From positions 93,233 to 117,860 of the forward strand of contig NW_003146281.1 in the NCBI RefSeq assembly GCF_000003605.2: a DNA stretch of 24,628 bases. The letters run 5' to 3'. A program made the position numbers and the translations under genes. Positions within the stretch are counted from its first letter, which is position 1. Each line of letters begins with the position of its first letter. This DNA comes from Saccoglossus kowalevskii. Its lineage: Eukaryota > Hemichordata > Enteropneusta > Harrimaniidae. Of this stretch, positions 11,665-21,478 are shown piece by piece. Below the pieces are notes generated by a model. That model did no database searches. It was not told the origin of the DNA and saw only the letters and a list, made by a program, of their open reading frames with translations.

Positions 11665-11723
11665 CAAGCGGTAACTCGGACATTTGGAAATTGGAGGCAT
11701 ACTCCAACAGACTCAGTTTGTAA
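11665..11723 (+). CDS. Possible exon 3 of the peptide gene (C-terminal tail)
   Basis: An acceptor (GTTTTCAATAACAG) 60 bases after the exon 2 donor restores the phase: the split codon becomes Ala, followed by SGNSDIWKLEAYSNRLSL and a TAA at 11721-11723. The product would be a 100-residue precursor with an 18-residue cysteine-free tail. Against this, the intron would be only 60 bp, the tail has no recognisable motif, and I see no polyadenylation signal close behind it. A more distant third exon, or read-through to the stop at 11610, remain alternatives. Confidence 0.4.
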
Positions 11724-12767
11724 TTACATACTATACCCCGCGAAAAAAAAAACGTCTCTGTTTCAAGTTTTTTTTTCAATAGGGCGGTGGGACGCTAATG
11801 CTATTTGACACGGCACGTTGGCCAGAAACATAACATTTTTAGACCTTAGTATAGAACAATGTAATTGAAATATGATGTAGCAACAGCATCTGAACTCCAC
11901 AGGGGCTACTTTCATATTAAGTAGGTAAGGATGTGAAGCCCACCTCTCGTAAACCATACTAACTTCTAAACCATTTGTTTTTCTATTTATATACCCACTT
12001 CTAAACAGAAGTTTTTTTTCAGTGAAAAAAAAAACACCCAACTCACAACTTTCGCAACCAGTGAGCGCATCCGGACAATGCATTTTATTCAGCCTTTTCC
12101 AGTATTTGGCTTTGAATATAAGAACCAGTGAAAAAGTAAATAACTGCTACACACTTCTAAACCAAATCATTGATAACCCACCCCCTTCTAAACAAAATAA
12201 CGTGAAATGACACCACAGTCGGGCGACACATACGCATATTGCACTTCTATGCAAGTAGCCCCCGGGATCTGACCCTGTCAAACTGGAATGGACTTCGTGA
12301 CGTTTAAACTCATGGAGCTTTGTCTGAAGAAAATTTGTCTTATATGTTTTAATATTGGTTTCACATTTGAAATGACGTTTAATATTTATATAGATACACT
12401 CGGTGTATCCGTCAATATTAAATGTTTCTCCGTGAGAATGATTGAAAACTATCCCATGTTTGCAAGCCTGAGCCAAGTGTAATGTTTGTTATTTATTAAC
12501 TCGAAACTCACATAAGGCCATGTTGCACATGTAACGGTGAGGTCACAATATACGTTGAGCCGTCACGCAATATTCGTATGGAGTTAAGAAAATAGTGCTT
12601 AGAATACAAATATATATATTGTTAAACGTTGGTTGCCCTATATGTTTTTTTCTTTATATACTGTTCATCCTGGAATTATGGATTGGTGTACTCGTGGCTG
12701 GGCACACTGAATCAGTCATTATGTCAATCACGCCACCAACGGCAGTAAATGAGAGAATGCTGGTTAG
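11724..12767. other. Downstream flank of the peptide gene, no gene seen
   Basis: AT-rich DNA with A and T runs. Open frames of 60-109 codons occur on both strands (for example 11763-12083 and 12147-12476) but overlap each other and show no domain. Four copies of CTTCTAAAC are listed separately. Confidence 0.5.
11963..12193 (+). repeat. Four spaced copies of CTTCTAAAC
   Basis: Identical 9-mers begin at 11963, 11998, 12154 and 12185. The two pairs have internal spacings of 35 and 31 bases, which suggests a decayed tandem repeat of about 33-35 bp. No function is evident. Confidence 0.55.
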
Positions 12768-13351
12768 CCAATCAGCTTTTAGTAAAACATTATTGTGATT
12801 ACCCTTTGTTGTTGACCATTTTGAAAAGCGTATTTATGACTAAACATTAAGCGTAATTATGTTTAAAAATTAAATATAAAAATTTGGTATTAGATTTTAT
12901 TTAAAAAAATCATTTTAACTGACGCGTAGCTGCCTGCAATTACTTCAACCATTTAAAGCAAAAAACATAAAAAAACAGAACATCAAAAAGTGAATAACGT
13001 TTTAAAATTCCTGGTTACCTCATTTTGTTTTATTCCGAATTTTACTCCCTCACCTCCATTCCACTATTCTATGCATATACAAAAGTGCTTCACTCCACTG
13101 CGTCATCAGTTCCAACCCAATATGCAAATCGCACCAAGTCAGCTTTTGATTCAATGCAAACCTATTCACAGGATTGTCCCTGATTGGTTACCCAACCATA
13201 ACACCTAGACCAATCAGAGGGCAAATTGTTGACATGTTATTTCGGTGTATCGAATTCTGCTTCGACTCAACTGGAGCTCCGTTCTGAGAGTCTGAGATAT
13301 GTTAACCAATCAGAACGCGATCTGTAGCTTGAGTACAGAGTGGTTATAAAT
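12768..13351 (+). promoter_or_regulatory. NF-Y (CCAAT) cluster followed by a TATA box
   Basis: The 8-mer CCAATCAG or its complement occurs at 12768, 13180 (complement CTGATTGG), 13210 and 13306, and TATAAAT lies at 13345-13351. Three of the boxes fall 40-165 bases upstream of the TATA box, the usual geometry for NF-Y promoters, so transcription would run on the + strand from about 13375. The first ATGs after that give only two- and four-codon frames, so no protein is predicted directly. The product may be a spliced transcript, a non-coding RNA, or nothing. NF-Y is also used at distal enhancers. Confidence 0.5.
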
Positions 13352-15500
13352 CAAAACACCTGAATACGGTTTGCAAAGGTCGAATTGTCAGATGTAATTA
13401 GAGGCAATGTATATTAAATAAAAAAAATCTGTAACTTATTCTAAATATTGTTATTTTATGTTGATGAATACGTTGGAATATGGTTTTATTTTGAGCTAAA
13501 AACGTTCGTTCGATGAAACAATATAATCCGCTAATAAAAATAACATGTGCGTATATTGATTTGGTATGTACAACTGAATAACTATCAATACATAACATAA
13601 TTCGATTATTAGAAGTGTGAATATACGACTATAATAATTCAAATTGTCTGTTATCAGAATGCACAATATTGAACATTTAATATATGTTTTCATCTGTAAT
13701 CAAAATGCTTTGAGGAATCATGATAATTTCATATGATAATTGCTTTTAAGTTCGAATCTGTAAAATCTCTGGTGTTGACTCAAAATTCCCAATTTCGCGT
13801 CGGACCAAGATTTTAAAAACGAATTATGTAATTGACGCGGCTTGGCCAGAGTGTAATATGATAAGCGCGTGCGCCCTCTGTTGACGGGTAAACATTCAGC
13901 GGGCACAAGGGTTTATCAATAAGATGTAATGTAGATTTATCTCTGCTTTTATTACAGTAGACGTGTTTCCAGGAGACTTCATGAGTCGGTTAGACACTCG
14001 AGAAGAGAAATAAAGACGCATTTTGACGAAGAATTATTTATTTATTACTATTATTAACTTGTCGTCACTTTATAAGTCTGTTATTTATTATTATATTTCA
14101 AAATAAATCTTCTAAAGCATATGTATTACCAAACAACTGACTTTTGTATAAATTATTTCAGTCATTTCACTGACCAAACTCGGTCTGTTGAATAAGAGGT
14201 GGCGGTAATTATTCTGTTGCCAAATGACTTCATTGATTCATTGATTAGATAGTAAACATTGCAATATACGTAATGCATATTTCCTATAATTACAAATGAC
14301 GTGAAAAATGTACAAAATCACTGTCTTTTGTTCTGTAGTCTCCGTTCAGAAATAGACAATTTCCGGCGACAACATTGACTTTCATAGACAGAGAATACAG
14401 ATCAAAATACTTAAACATCGGCGTGTGGACGGCCTTTTTTTCAACATCTACCCAGGTCATTTACGTCACAAAATCCCTTGTCGCCAGAAGGCGGGAATTT
14501 TACTATATCGTCGTGTATTTCTCCAGATATTTGTGGTGATACCAGTCATAAAGGTATCAACTCAAGTGACCCGGCTTTAGCTCTCCTGTCAGTAAGCGTA
14601 TTGTTGATCGCCTCTAATGTGATTTGAAGTGCGGCAGTCGTCGTGCCGCGTCCTGTTCGACATGGGACTCATAGCGACGTATACAACGCGTGGAAAATAC
14701 ATTATTTACATGAAATTCGACCACCGCGCTTCAACCATATTGTTTACCAGGTCCAATTTATTCGGATAAATGTTTGCTGACTGTCACCCATTCTGGTCAT
14801 ACTTTGAACATGATATATTTGGACTGACGTCATTCAAATATAAGTCAGTGTTGAGGTCATACATGATTGTCTATAGATAAACCCAATTTCAGATTTAGTG
14901 CATTTCTGATACGATACCAGGTGTCCGCTCTTAGTCGGTGGTGGCGCTGTTTCACGTGACTGATCTCTGAAAACCCGGCAGTAAACTTAGATTGCCTCAG
15001 GTTTAATAGTTTGGCGCGGCTACGAATTAGATATTTTTACTCAATTGTGCGGTATCTTTTTGTTATTTTCCCATGAATTCATGTCTTTTGACAAAAAATG
15101 TGTTGATGGTAATTTTACAATGCAAGCATTGTGGGCAACTCGTTTGGCTCTACTCTTATTTTGAAAGATTGCCACGGTTACATAGTGTCTTAAATCCTGC
15201 AGTAATTGACGCATTCTGGGAAGGATGCTATGTCACTAAGGTTCCAAGCACACGATATAACTTCAATACATTTAGAGATGACTCGCATTGTACAGTGTGT
15301 TACTGAAATGCAAGAAACACGTTCAAATTAATTATATAACATTTACAATACACAAAGATATACAACGTAAGCACACCTAAAATCTCAGACTACTATTATA
15401 GTAGTTTAAGGTAAAATCAGCCAAGTATTAAGCCAACAATGTGATAACTATGCTAGCTGACAATCGGTTACGTAATCAGAGGGGAGGCAAGGGGGTAGCT
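13352..15500. other. Intergenic, no gene seen
   Basis: No supported exon. A 77-codon frame at 15073-15306 has a Cys-x2-Cys but no domain I know. The sub-region 14,600-14,720 is relatively CpG-rich. It contains a CRE octamer at 14825 and GCATTSTGGG motifs at 15126 and 15211. Confidence 0.5.
14825..14832. promoter_or_regulatory. CRE octamer TGACGTCA
   Basis: Third perfect CREB/ATF palindrome in the window. No adjacent start site was recognised. Confidence 0.35.
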
Positions 15501-15850
15501 GGTACAGCTTTACGGGAAATAAAAATGGCTTTTTACAATTTACAAGAAAAAAAAAGACGTTTTTAAAGTTTACAGTGAAGATTGAATTTTGCAGTGAATT
15601 GTGTCATCTGGTCGTTTTACAGTTTCGAAAATGAAATTTCCCTTGATTATTTTTTACGACGTTTTTTATTTGGATGTTAATTCTTGTACGTGCCGAGCAA
15701 AATGACACATTTTTACAGTGTACGAAAAAAACTAATGTTTGATTACGTTGTACGTCTAGCCTGTCTACAGAATTACGGAATTTATTTTTTCAATTTACGT
15801 TGTACGAACAAAAATATATTGTAATTACGTTGAACGAAAATAACCCTTGC
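15501..15850. repeat. Degenerate repeat built on TTACGTTGTACGA
   Basis: Related short units recur: ATTACGTTGTACGTC near 15742, TTTACGTTGTACGAAC near 15794, ATTACGTTGAACGAAAA near 15824, plus looser TTTACAGTGTACGAAA and TTTACAATTTACAAG forms from 15535 onward. Spacing is irregular. This looks like an old interspersed repeat or decayed tandem array. It ends in ACCCTTGCCCCCCGC, which may be an element end. Confidence 0.5.
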
Positions 15851-16385
15851 CCCCCGCTAATCACTATAGATCAAAATAATGGTACGCTAAATTCCCTAAA
15901 TTCTAAAGAGTTCTCTCAAAATATTACAATAAACCTTGCCCAAACTGTCATACCTAGTAGGGTATGTGGGTGTGCAATGCAATGTCACGTTACAAGGTGT
16001 TCTTCTGTTTTTTAACAAATCACGTCGTGATTCATGTAGGCGTAGATATAGTTAGCGTGGTCGACCCTCGACAAGACAGGTGGACGTAGACAGTTCGCCG
16101 AGCACAAAACACCTTCTCAAGAGTATTGATTCCACACAGAAGTCACATTAAATGCTAATAAAAATCTGCACACCAGGTGTTCTCCCAATCTACCAGTCAG
16201 CGTACTCCATACTGAAAGCAAATCAGTGTCTTTGCCAATTTATATACTTTTCCCCTTAATCAGGCAACACATGCACATCAGAAGACAATATAGTTCTTCA
16301 CATCATATACCCCACAGGTATATATTCACACACATAGATGGCAAAAAGCCTCGATGTTGCAGTGCTTGTGATGGTTGAGTCAGCC
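15851..16385. other. Transition region, no gene seen
   Basis: No exon was found. CpG density drops sharply at about 16,105. The segment before this point, 16021-16105, has nine CpGs, and the next 600 bases counted have about seven. Confidence 0.45.
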
Positions 16386-17390
16386 ACCTTGACTTTACAA
16401 ATTAAGTGATATGCATCAACCTTCAGTAATGATTACCGGTACTCCTTTCACCAAGTTTTATACCCATGATCTGGTGGTGGACATGTCAAAATAACACTAA
16501 AACAGTCAGCAGTTGGCCGTTTTATGATCAGATGACAATGTTATTGTATGTGTGCCATGATGGAAATCAAGGTATAAATTTTGAATTGCTCAAAGCTTGT
16601 ACAAGATACACGTCTAAAATATAATTTGTTAAAAATGAATTGGCCACCGAATTACAAATCAAAGTGGTATGCATCAACTATCCATAATAGTTAATCCTTC
16701 TATCAAATCAGCAAAACGCATGCCAGAGATCTAGTTAGACATGTAAAAAATACACCACAGTATGGTATTCTGACCACAAATGGCCACCAGTTGCCAATCT
16801 TTGACCGAATCACTAGATTTGCATACGTATCGGGTAACATATTGAGCATATGAAAGGTTTGAAGAAAATAGGTACAGGCGTGTCAGCTCCTGATTCACCC
16901 ATGGAAACTATACTACAAGTCCCTGTTTCAACTGAACTTTGGTGAATCATTTGTTAATGACAACTAGTTACACAGACTCTCTCTGCAACAGCCTATGTGA
17001 ATGCCAGTCAGCACAGAATAAAACAAGTTCTGTGGAAATAAAACAGGATTTATGCGGCACTTTAAAATAGACATTTAACTAAACCTCGCGTGATAGACTG
17101 AATACCTAAGCCTGCTGGAACCTTCTGGCAACAGCTACAAATTCTGACCACGACAGGATTTACATCTGGAAACATAATCACAAATCTATTATTTTGGGAA
17201 ATGACAAAGTATGCAAATAAACAAAAAGTTAATGCCATGTAGCCTTCATTCTTTTGTTAAATTTCCTGGTTATATGCAACATATTACCAAGACGAACCCC
17301 CAACCCCCAATTCCAGAGATCTTGGTAGAGTACATGCATCTGATTAGAGGTATCAGAACACTAATAAGTGGTCCCAGCTAGAATAACACA
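16386..17390. repeat. Three diverged copies of an old repeat
   Basis: Segments near 16388-16530, 16645-16795 and 17250-17390 share an order of short matches: GTGATATGCATCAAC or GTGGTATGCATCAAC, then CCATGATCTGG or CCAGAGATCT, then GACATGT or a related form, and a trailing GGCC or GGTCCC block. The first two copies are about 255 bases apart. Identity is low, so this is an old duplication or interspersed repeat. I see no coding frame. Confidence 0.4.
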
Positions 17391-17772
17391 ATTGAAACAA
17401 ACACTGAACAATCCCAGCAACTTTATTTAATGATAACATAAAAAGTAGAATTCCATTACAGGATGGGTGTCAGAAAGTTACATAATGTACAATGCATTAA
17501 ATATGGCTGACAGCCACTGAGGGGATGACATTACCAATGGCAGATTGCAATACCCCCGGTATATGCCTAATCAGCAGCAACCTCAACATTTCTGAGTGGT
17601 CAGACAGGACCTATGATCTTCGATTTTTTTACAACACAATTTGCCCAATTAAAATGCAATGTTATTTACATAAATAATCTTAATTAGAATATAGGACTTC
17701 AGAATTTCACTTTTAATACCAAATTGGATTAGCAAAGTGTATATTTTTCACAGGAAATGTGACACGCACATT
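17391..17772. other. Intergenic or far 3' flank, nothing recognised
   Basis: CpG-poor, AT-rich DNA before the minisatellite. No exon borders or element ends were identified. Confidence 0.45.
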
Positions 17773-18155
17773 GTCCACAAAACCCTCTCCATGTGAAATG
17801 CATGTGACCACAAAGCTCTCTACATTTGACATGCATGTGCCCACAAAGCTCTCTACATTTGACATGTGCCCACAAATCCCTCTACATGCGACATGCATGT
17901 GCCCACAAAGCCCTCTCCATGTGACATGCATGTGCCCACAAAGCTCTCTACATTTGACATGCATGTGCCCACAAATCCCTCTCCATGTGACATGCATATG
18001 CCCACAAAGCTCTCTACATTTGACATGCATGTGCCCACAAATCCCTCTACATGCGACATACATGTGCCCACAAATCCCTCTCCATTTGACATACATGTGC
18101 CCACAAATCCCTCTCCATTTGACATGCATGTGCCCACAAATCTCTCTACATGTGA
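17773..18155. repeat. 33-bp minisatellite, 12 copies
   Basis: Twelve units begin with GYCCACAAA and contain a YCTCTMCATKTGAC core and a GACATGCATGTG palindrome. One unit (third) lacks 6 bp. Unit variants recur out of order: GCTCTCTACATTTGAC in units 2, 3, 6 and 8, TCCCTCTACATGCGAC in units 4 and 9, and TCCCTCTCCATTTGAC in units 10 and 11, which points to exchange between units. Because 33 is a multiple of 3, frames stay open on both strands (the longest run to 138-145 codons). I read these as a by-product and not as genes. Each palindrome could form a short hairpin. Confidence 0.93.
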
Positions 18156-18550
18156 TAGATCATGTAAAAACTGTCAATGTTGTCAAATTCACATAAATGT
18201 AAAAATCCAAAACAAATCCATCAAGAGTTATGTAAAAACTTATTCCATATTTTATACACTTTTAAAGCACTAATTTACTGCATATAAATATGATATTGGT
18301 AGCATATAAAATTTCAGAATCTGTAAATTCATGCAAGACCTCCAAAGCATTTCATCTTAGCTATTTTTTTTAAAAAAATCTAGAAACATACAAGGTATGG
18401 TTCTCAATTCATACTGAGACATTCCATTATATGGCACTCCACACAAGCAAGTAATCTATGAAGCATTCCACTCAGTATACAGTATTCTGCATACTTTTTA
18501 AGCATTAGTGTTGCAGCATGTATTGAGTAAAACGCCGCATACATTTGGTC
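18156..18550. other. CpG-poor spacer, nothing recognised
   Basis: AT-rich DNA between the minisatellite and the inverted-repeat element. No gene was seen. Confidence 0.45.
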
Positions 18551-19006
18551 TAAGGCCACACCGACTTAATTTTATGGATGACATCCACGCGCGCATTAGT
18601 TTTAGCCTGTTCTCAAAAAAAAAAATTCTGACGAGTATCCACATATCGGTTTTCTATCCAGAACTTGCTGACTCGTATTGTCGCAAAGCGCCGGACTTGT
18701 CGTAGAACTCGTTTTGGACTACCTCCAAACGTGCCTATTTTGTCGTAAATGATCTTCTGCACATGGGTATTGCGTTGCCGGGAATTCCAACATGGCGACT
18801 GCACCACCAAAATACGTGAGCATAAAAGTTCAGAGAAAAAACGGAGGGATTGTTGTTGACTGGTATGCAATTGACGTCGGCCAGGGAAAGTCCTGTGGAT
18901 TTAGCAGGATTTTTTTTTTGGCAAGATTTTTTTTTTTTTCGCCCTCACGCATTAGTTTTGTGGTCTCCAGAGGATGTCATCCATAAAATTAAATCAGTGT
19001 AGCCTA
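18551..19006. mobile_element. Inverted-repeat element, 456 bp, CpG-rich
   Basis: The ends are inverted copies about 36 bases long. The left one reads TAAGGCCACACCGACTTAAT and continues TTTATGGATGACATCC. The complement of the right one reads TAGGCTACACTGATTTAATT and then the same 19-base core, ending CATCC. Just inside, CGCATTAGTTTT occurs in the same orientation at both ends, so the structure is composite. Several A or T runs flank the interior. The middle (18661-18900) has about 15 CpGs and a start-like AACATGGCG at 18789, followed by 39 or so protein-like codons (MATAPPKYVSIKVQRKNGG...). It may be a captured gene 5' end or an internally deleted transposon. I do not recognise the family. Confidence 0.7.
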
Positions 19007-19081
19007 ATCCTTCATACAAAGTTCGAGTTGATTGAAAATGTGAAAGTATCAAAATATAATTATGTTACCCAATGTACACAT
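19007..19081. other. Short spacer before the 39-bp repeat
   Basis: CpG-poor AT-rich spacer with nothing recognised. Confidence 0.4.
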
Positions 19082-19171
19082 TACAAACTGATTTCATCTC
19101 TCAAAGATGCAACATTGTAATACAAACTGATTTCATCTCTCAAAGATGCAACATTGTAATACAAACTGATT
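19082..19171. repeat. 39-bp tandem repeat, 2.3 copies
   Basis: TACAAACTGATTTCATCTCT and the next 19 bases are repeated exactly at 19121-19159, and a third partial copy (TACAAACTGATT) starts at 19160. Complete identity of the two full units indicates a recent duplication. Confidence 0.95.
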
Positions 19172-19956
19172 CATATTTAGATATTTAGTATACCAACCAG
19201 CATTAAATATATACAAAAAGTTTAATTATATTACAATTCAGTGTGAAACTATAAATTACATTTTCTCCAATCTTGTTTTTAAGTCAGTCACAGAGATTGG
19301 CAACACTGTGGCTTCATCATGCAGCACATGTTTAAAGTTCGTAACAAAATATGCATTTCTCACACATCACATAAGACCTATATATTGAATATGACCACCC
19401 TCTACAGGGGAAAAATACATAATTAGTTTGTAATAAAGGCATTCGCAGTAAGTTACCAAACATGCAGCAACTATGGTAACATGTACAGCGAAAAATGTTG
19501 AAATAAATAGAGTGCCCACACTACTGGCCTATTGCATGTTGAACATCGTACAGAGAATGCCCTTATCAAAAATTTGTTTATTTTACCACTGTAATTTGGA
19601 TAAGTGTGTAGTAAAAAATAACTCTTTTAGTACACTGGCTTATTGTCAGGAAAAATTACATTCAGTGACCAGGCTTCATATTCTGCTACACACTGCAAGG
19701 ATTATGCAACTAGAATAATTAGCCATTCATGGAGCAATTAGGACTTGCCTGACGTTGCCTGCTTTCAGTTTAATACAGATTTCATTTTACTTTGAATATT
19801 TTTACCATAAGGCCATTTTATTATTATTGAAAAATTTTCCAGTTGATTTGTAGAGAATGTACTTGCATACTGCCTATAACTGTACCTTCGACATTGTGTA
19901 TGACAATATCTCCTGAAACACAGCTAAAGAAAGTGGAAGAAAACTGACATTAAAGT
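19172..19956. other. CpG-poor spacer, nothing recognised
   Basis: No exon, RNA gene or element end was identified. An open frame at 19473-19718 has no domain and is taken as chance. Confidence 0.45.
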
Positions 19957-20608
19957 CAGGGATGAGAATGAGAATTTTAATTTTCAACTGAAGTAAAGTA
20001 GCCGAGGTCCGAGAACCATAGTTGATAAAATCGTTACAATACAGACACTGCGCCTTTCCCGGGACCTCGCACTTGCCGATGAAGTCACTCAATTTTTTTC
20101 AGTTACCACTTCATCTTTCTTCTCGATTCACACTGTCAAAGTCACTTCCTTGTCAAGCCATGCCCAACGAAGTTTGTTTCTAATGTCTTTATCGATCTCT
20201 CACAAAGCTGATTTGTTGTCTTTTGTAACCAATTTCACCATTATCGCTGCATGAAACTTGTAAACAATGATCCAAGGCGGCTAACAATTGAAACAATAAA
20301 ATGGTGCCGTTGGTGAAAAGAAAATGAAAGCTCTTCACTGATTGGCCCGTCGGAGCAAACCCAGCTAATGTTAATCGTTACTTAATACTTCAAAACCACT
20401 TCGGATTTTACGATTGCACTGATGAAAAGAGTCGCGAACATTCCGCATTGGAAACACAACGAGTTGTCTCCTTTCGACCATACCAACAAGAATGAACAAG
20501 ATTTGTATTCTTACCCACCCTAAAATTTTCTTTTCGGATTTAGGCGTTTCAGAAAATCGATCCCTGGGGCTTAGAAATCTGCGAATCCGCAGAAAATTCT
20601 CATCCCTG
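19957..20608 (-). mobile_element. hAT-like DNA transposon relic, 652 bp
   Basis: Bounded by inverted ends: CAGGGATGAGAATGAGAATT at the left, and CAGGGATGAGAATTTTCTGC as the complement of the right. The left copy carries an extra six bases, a GAGAAT duplication. CAGGG termini are typical of hAT elements. Inside the right end are a 6-bp-stem hairpin (20578-20593) and a second CAGGGATCGATTTTCTG copy (complement of 20550-20566), like subterminal transposase-binding repeats. A clean 8-bp target duplication is not visible (flanks ATTAAAGT and TAAAATAC). The interior holds a broken zinc-finger frame on the minus strand. This looks like an internally deleted non-autonomous derivative. Confidence 0.7.
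19988..20241 (-). pseudogene. Broken BED-like zinc-finger N-terminus of the hAT-like element
   Basis: From an ATG at 20241-20239 the minus strand reads about 13 codons, then a TGA, then a run including RNKLRWAWLDKEVTLTV, then a second TGA. A one-base shift near an A-run at about 20093-20098 leads into SDFIGKCEVPGKAQCLYCND and FINYGSR. The Cys-x2-Cys with a following aromatic and INYGSR-type segment resembles the zinc-binding N-terminus of BED-type fingers in hAT-related proteins. The histidine pair and the whole catalytic region are missing, because the frame runs into the 3' terminal repeat. With two stops, one frameshift and a truncation, it cannot make a working transposase. The family call is from pattern memory. 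Confidence 0.55.
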
Positions 20609-21478
20609 TAAAATACAACCAAATGGCCATTAAGCAGCTATCTGACACCCACCATTATACATGTATGACATAAAAATAAATCCGGCTAGGTAGAACGGTC
20701 AGTAAAAATAATTTGTTAAAACTAGAATATCAGTCAGATGGCCTGGTTCAACAGCGCCTAAAACTAAATGGTAATTACCACTGCAACTTAAGAGAGCACT
20801 ATTTTCAAGGCAAATCTTGATTAAATCTACATTTTTCTGAGAGAACCAAGGGAAACTCCTTGAACAATGGGTAAATTTCTTCCAATGCCTCCGTGAAGTC
20901 TATGCTTTCTCTGTCATTAGTAAATTGGGATTTTTTTCATAGAAATTTACTAAACATAGTTGAACTCTGGTGACCTTGCCCTTTGTTATATATTATTTTT
21001 TCTATCATAGTTTGTTTCAATATAAATATGCATTGTCATAATTAATTTTGAATACAAATAAGTATTAGGATTGAAACAACAGTGGGAAAGCAGTTTACTA
21101 AATGTCCTTGATAGATGTAAATATCTTACAAAAACATTGGTGCCCGATTTGTTTAATTATTTTAAGGGACATAATTTCCAGCTTTATTCAAAGTAATTCA
21201 GATTTTTTAGTATAAAAACAAATGCCTCATCTCAGAAAAAAGGTGCTGCATTTAGACGTGAATAGATTCATAAACCATGCAAGAAACCAGAACCAGAAAA
21301 TCTTAGCTGGCTTTTGCCCAATTATTTTGTACAGGTGTCTGTAAAAAATTAATGATTCACTGGGACAAACATGAACTGCCTTATTATATTCATTGAATGA
21401 CTACTGTATTATTTGAAAACGCCCTCTATGAATAGCTATCATGTTGCAAGCTCTGCTTTGTATGCAAATCAACTTACA
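20609..21478. other. CpG-poor flank, nothing recognised
   Basis: Between 20701 and 21300 I count only four CpGs in 600 bases. No exon or element end was found. Confidence 0.5.

Noticed and set aside
13745-13760. TTCGAATC sequence like a tRNA B box
   Set aside because: No A box at the right distance, no acceptor stem and no cloverleaf could be formed.
15073-15306. 77-codon frame containing Cys-Lys-His-Cys
   Set aside because: No family, no splice or promoter support. A single Cys-x2-Cys is weak evidence.
17713-18273. Long repetitive open frames on both strands
   Set aside because: They result from a 33-bp minisatellite without stops. Being open in several frames at once argues against coding.
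20371-20622. 83-codon minus-strand frame inside the hAT-like element
   Set aside because: It begins outside the element and crosses its terminal repeat and subterminal hairpin, so it is not a natural gene.
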